A stretch of DNA of 22,636 bases, from IMG/VR virus record IMGVR_UViG_3300011113_000252, positions 1 to 22,636 of that record, one strand, 5' to 3'. Below, piece after piece: positions 21,059 through 22,636 of this stretch (positions are counted from its first letter, which is position 1; each line of letters opens with the position of its first letter). Source of the DNA: a virus. Below the pieces are notes generated by a model, which was not told where the DNA came from, did no database searches, and was given only the letters and a program-made list of their open reading frames with translations. Both the position numbers and the translations under genes were made by a program.

Positions 21059-22636
21059 CTAAGGCTGTGTCCTTCTATACGTGACCATAAAACCACCATT
21101 CGTAGCAATAGCGATTGCTGTTGAACTTAAATCTGCTGGCAGTGAAACCGAAGTTCCTACATTTTGAATAAATTGTCTATAAAAAAATCCTGACAAAAAT
21201 CCACCACCTATGTGTGGTATAACTATATTTGCCGCTGAGTTCACTAAACTATGACCCGTCCCATTCGGTCTATAAATCAAAACATAAACATTATAAAATG
21301 TATTATTACTATTCGCTGTGTAATTTATATTATTAATTTGATATTCACCAGAAGAACCTATTGTTAAACCAGTAGTAATTGTTAATAATCTTGTTCCAAC
21401 TCTAAAACCTGAATATGTAGCAGAACCTTGAAAAATATTACTTCTTGATAAAGAATATAAACCTATATCTACTGTCTGTGATCCAGTAAAAGCCGGAACC
21501 CTCCATCTTATTGCTTCTAATTTTTCTCCACCATTAATAACCATCGTAGTTGCATATAATGTATTTGCCACAATAGCAAATGAACCCTGTGGATAATCCG
21601 TATATAATCCACCAGACATTAACCAACCACCATCATTTGTTGAAAATGACGACGCTTGCCAAACACCACTCACTTGCGGAGTTATTAACGACTGTGTTCC
21701 AGATAATGCGGCCCCTGATGAACCACTCGATCCACTTGAACCACTCGATCCACTCGATCCACTCGATCCACTCGATCCTGATGAACCACTAACACCAGAT
21801 GTTCCATTAACACCTGACGTGCCATTAACACCTGACGTTCCACTCGTGCCATTAACACCTGACGTTCCTGACGTTCCACTTGTTCCACTTACACCAGATG
21901 TTCCATTAACACCCGACGTCCCACTCGATCCTGACGTTCCACTCGATCCTGATGAACCACTAACACCTGACGTTCCACTCGATCCACTTACACCTGACGT
22001 GCCACTTGTTCCATTAACACCTGACGTGCCATTAACACCCGACGTTCCTGACGTTCCCGCAGCACCAGCAACACCTGTCGCACCAGTCGCACCAGTTGGA
22101 CCCGGAGGACCTATCAATCTAACTTGACTTGTAAAAGCACCTAATGAATATGTATATGCTAATGGTCCCACCATCGGAGCATTACATGGTGAAAATCGCA
22201 TCGGGTATCTCAAAGTTATATCAGCAACCCAACCATTACAATAATCCTTACTAAACTCATAAAGTGGTTCAAACGATATACCATCAGTTAAAGTAATTCC
22301 TAAATCTCTTATTTGCGGGTGTTGAACTATTTGACCTATATACGTTTCTAAAACATACTTACAATCACTTAAACTATCAATATAATTCACATCACCTTTA
22401 TTAACTCTATCTATAACATAAACTCTAAAACTTTGCTCCTCTGTTAAAAAACTCATACTATCAGGACTTTGAAACCATCTCGCAGTTCCTGTTTCAACAT
22501 ACATATACGGAAACCTCGTATCCGCTATTGGGTCTAAATTCCAATCCGGACCCCCAAAATCAAATCCATTTAAAAATAAATGACTTGACCAATATAATTC
22601 AAAAACATTTTTTAAATAATTTATTGTTGGTGTATT
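21059..22636 (-). CDS. Collagen-like tail fibre 1, 5' end cut by the window edge
   Basis: Partial gene. The first ATG in frame is at 22504 (481 aa), but the same frame stays open to the window edge and adds 44 protein-like residues (for example VFELYWSSHLFLNGFDFGGP, then DWNLDPIADTRFPYMYVETG). The true start is therefore outside the window and at least 525 residues are encoded here. The N-terminal part (about 170 residues) has a globular segment (SLSDCKYVLETYIGQIVQHP, PLYEFSKDYCNGWVADITLR, YPMRFSPCNAP) that could be a tail-attachment or tail-terminator-like domain. A Gly-X-Y stalk follows, beginning with a proline-containing GPPGPTGATGATG and then GTS, GSS and GVN triplets. The C-terminal ~210 residues share the tip of the second fibre (ATYSGFRVGTRL, YVLIYRP, PHIGGGFL, LPADLSS). 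It ends in TAG. Confidence 0.8.
   Translation of the reverse strand, partial: NTPTINYLKNVFELYWSSHLFLNGFDFGGPDWNLDPIADTRFPYMYVETGTARWFQSPDSMSFLTEEQSFRVYVIDRVNKGDVNYIDSLSDCKYVLETYIGQIVQHPQIRDLGITLTDGISFEPLYEFSKDYCNGWVADITLRYPMRFSPCNAPMVGPLAYTYSLGAFTSQVRLIGPPGPTGATGATGVAGAAGTSGTSGVNGTSGVNGTSGTSGVSGSSGTSGVSGSSGSSGTSGSSGTSGVNGTSGVSGTSGTSGTSGVNGTSGTSGVNGTSGVNGTSGVSGSSGSSGSSGSSGSSGSSGSSGSSGAALSGTQSLITPQVSGVWQASSFSTNDGGWLMSGGLYTDYPQGSFAIVANTLYATTMVINGGEKLEAIRWRVPAFTGSQTVDIGLYSLSRSNIFQGSATYSGFRVGTRLLTITTGLTIGSSGEYQINNINYTANSNNTFYNVYVLIYRPNGTGHSLVNSAANIVIPHIGGGFLSGFFYRQFIQNVGTSVSLPADLSSTAIAIATNGGFMVTYRRTQP
21741..21776 (-). repeat. Tandem 9-base repeats in fibre 1 stalk
   Basis: Four exact consecutive 9-base units (21741-21749, 21750-21758, 21759-21767, 21768-21776) encoding Gly-Ser-Ser. 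They sit near the C-terminal end of the Gly-X-Y stalk (about 21701-22111), which as a whole is made of imperfect 9- and 18-base units. Confidence 0.85.

Noticed and set aside
21580-22127. Plus-strand open frames rich in PLTPDVPL or NHSIHSIH
   Set aside because: They are antisense shadows of the Gly-X-Y stalk repeats, with low-complexity products.
21059-22504. Complete 481-aa fibre starting at 22504
   Set aside because: The frame is open without a stop to the window edge with protein-like sequence, so the gene is partial.
8-22636. Alternative genetic code with stop-codon reassignment
   Set aside because: Genes end normally with TAA, TGA and at least one TAG, and no recoded in-frame stops are needed.

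Overview
The window reads as part of a tailed double-stranded DNA phage or prophage (Caudoviricetes). It is very AT-rich, and every gene I can support lies on the minus strand, so transcription runs from right to left. Starts lack a clear Shine-Dalgarno sequence and sit behind A/T-only leaders. Several structural proteins look like families I associate with phages of Bacteroidota (XkdF-type protease, DUF6712-like connector, two characteristic tail proteins). A Bacteroidota host, perhaps flavobacterial, is therefore my best inference but is not proven. No tail sheath or T4-type baseplate genes are recognisable and there is an 800-residue tape measure, so a long non-contractile tail is the likeliest morphology. 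No terminase, lysis or replication gene is recognisable in the window.

Layout in transcription order. 22636-12486 is the tail and fibre block: a collagen-like fibre gene cut by the window edge, a small coiled-coil protein, a gp10-like tail completion protein, two large tail-tip proteins (471 and 948 aa), a second collagen-like fibre (576 aa), a beta-rich 161-aa protein, an Asp-box propeller-like protein and an 89-aa protein. 12476-10074 is the tape measure. 10055-7136 is the head block: XkdF-like protease, scaffold-like protein and major capsid protein. 7062-3456 holds a tail-tube-like protein, small structural and membrane proteins, a portal with a C-terminal KTSC domain, and a head-tail connector. 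3454-1589 holds small membrane, coiled-coil and acidic proteins and a sigma-factor-like protein. 1498-8 holds a double zinc-ribbon protein, a gene-free stretch of about 400 bases with a GC-rich folded core, and two small unknown genes that share a perfect 64-base leader.

How it fits together: portal, protease, scaffold and capsid proteins build the procapsid. The connector, gp10-like and tube-like proteins join and form the tail, the tape measure sets its length, and the 471/948-aa proteins, two paralogous fibres and the propeller protein form the adsorption tip. Read left to right the order is nearly canonical (connector, portal, capsid, protease, tape measure, tip, fibres), but transcription runs the other way, so tail genes come before head genes.

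The strongest unexplained signal is the core at about 1010-720 on the minus strand. It has an imperfect 20-bp stem, a 6-bp hairpin whose loop can pair upstream, and an 11-base direct repeat. I interpret it as a candidate structured non-coding RNA of unknown class. Other notable points are the 64-base repeated leader, three copies of a 13-base AGAGATTAAAAAA-type element before starts, a 32-base near-identical segment shared by the portal and an 89-aa tail-block gene, and paralogous fibre tips.
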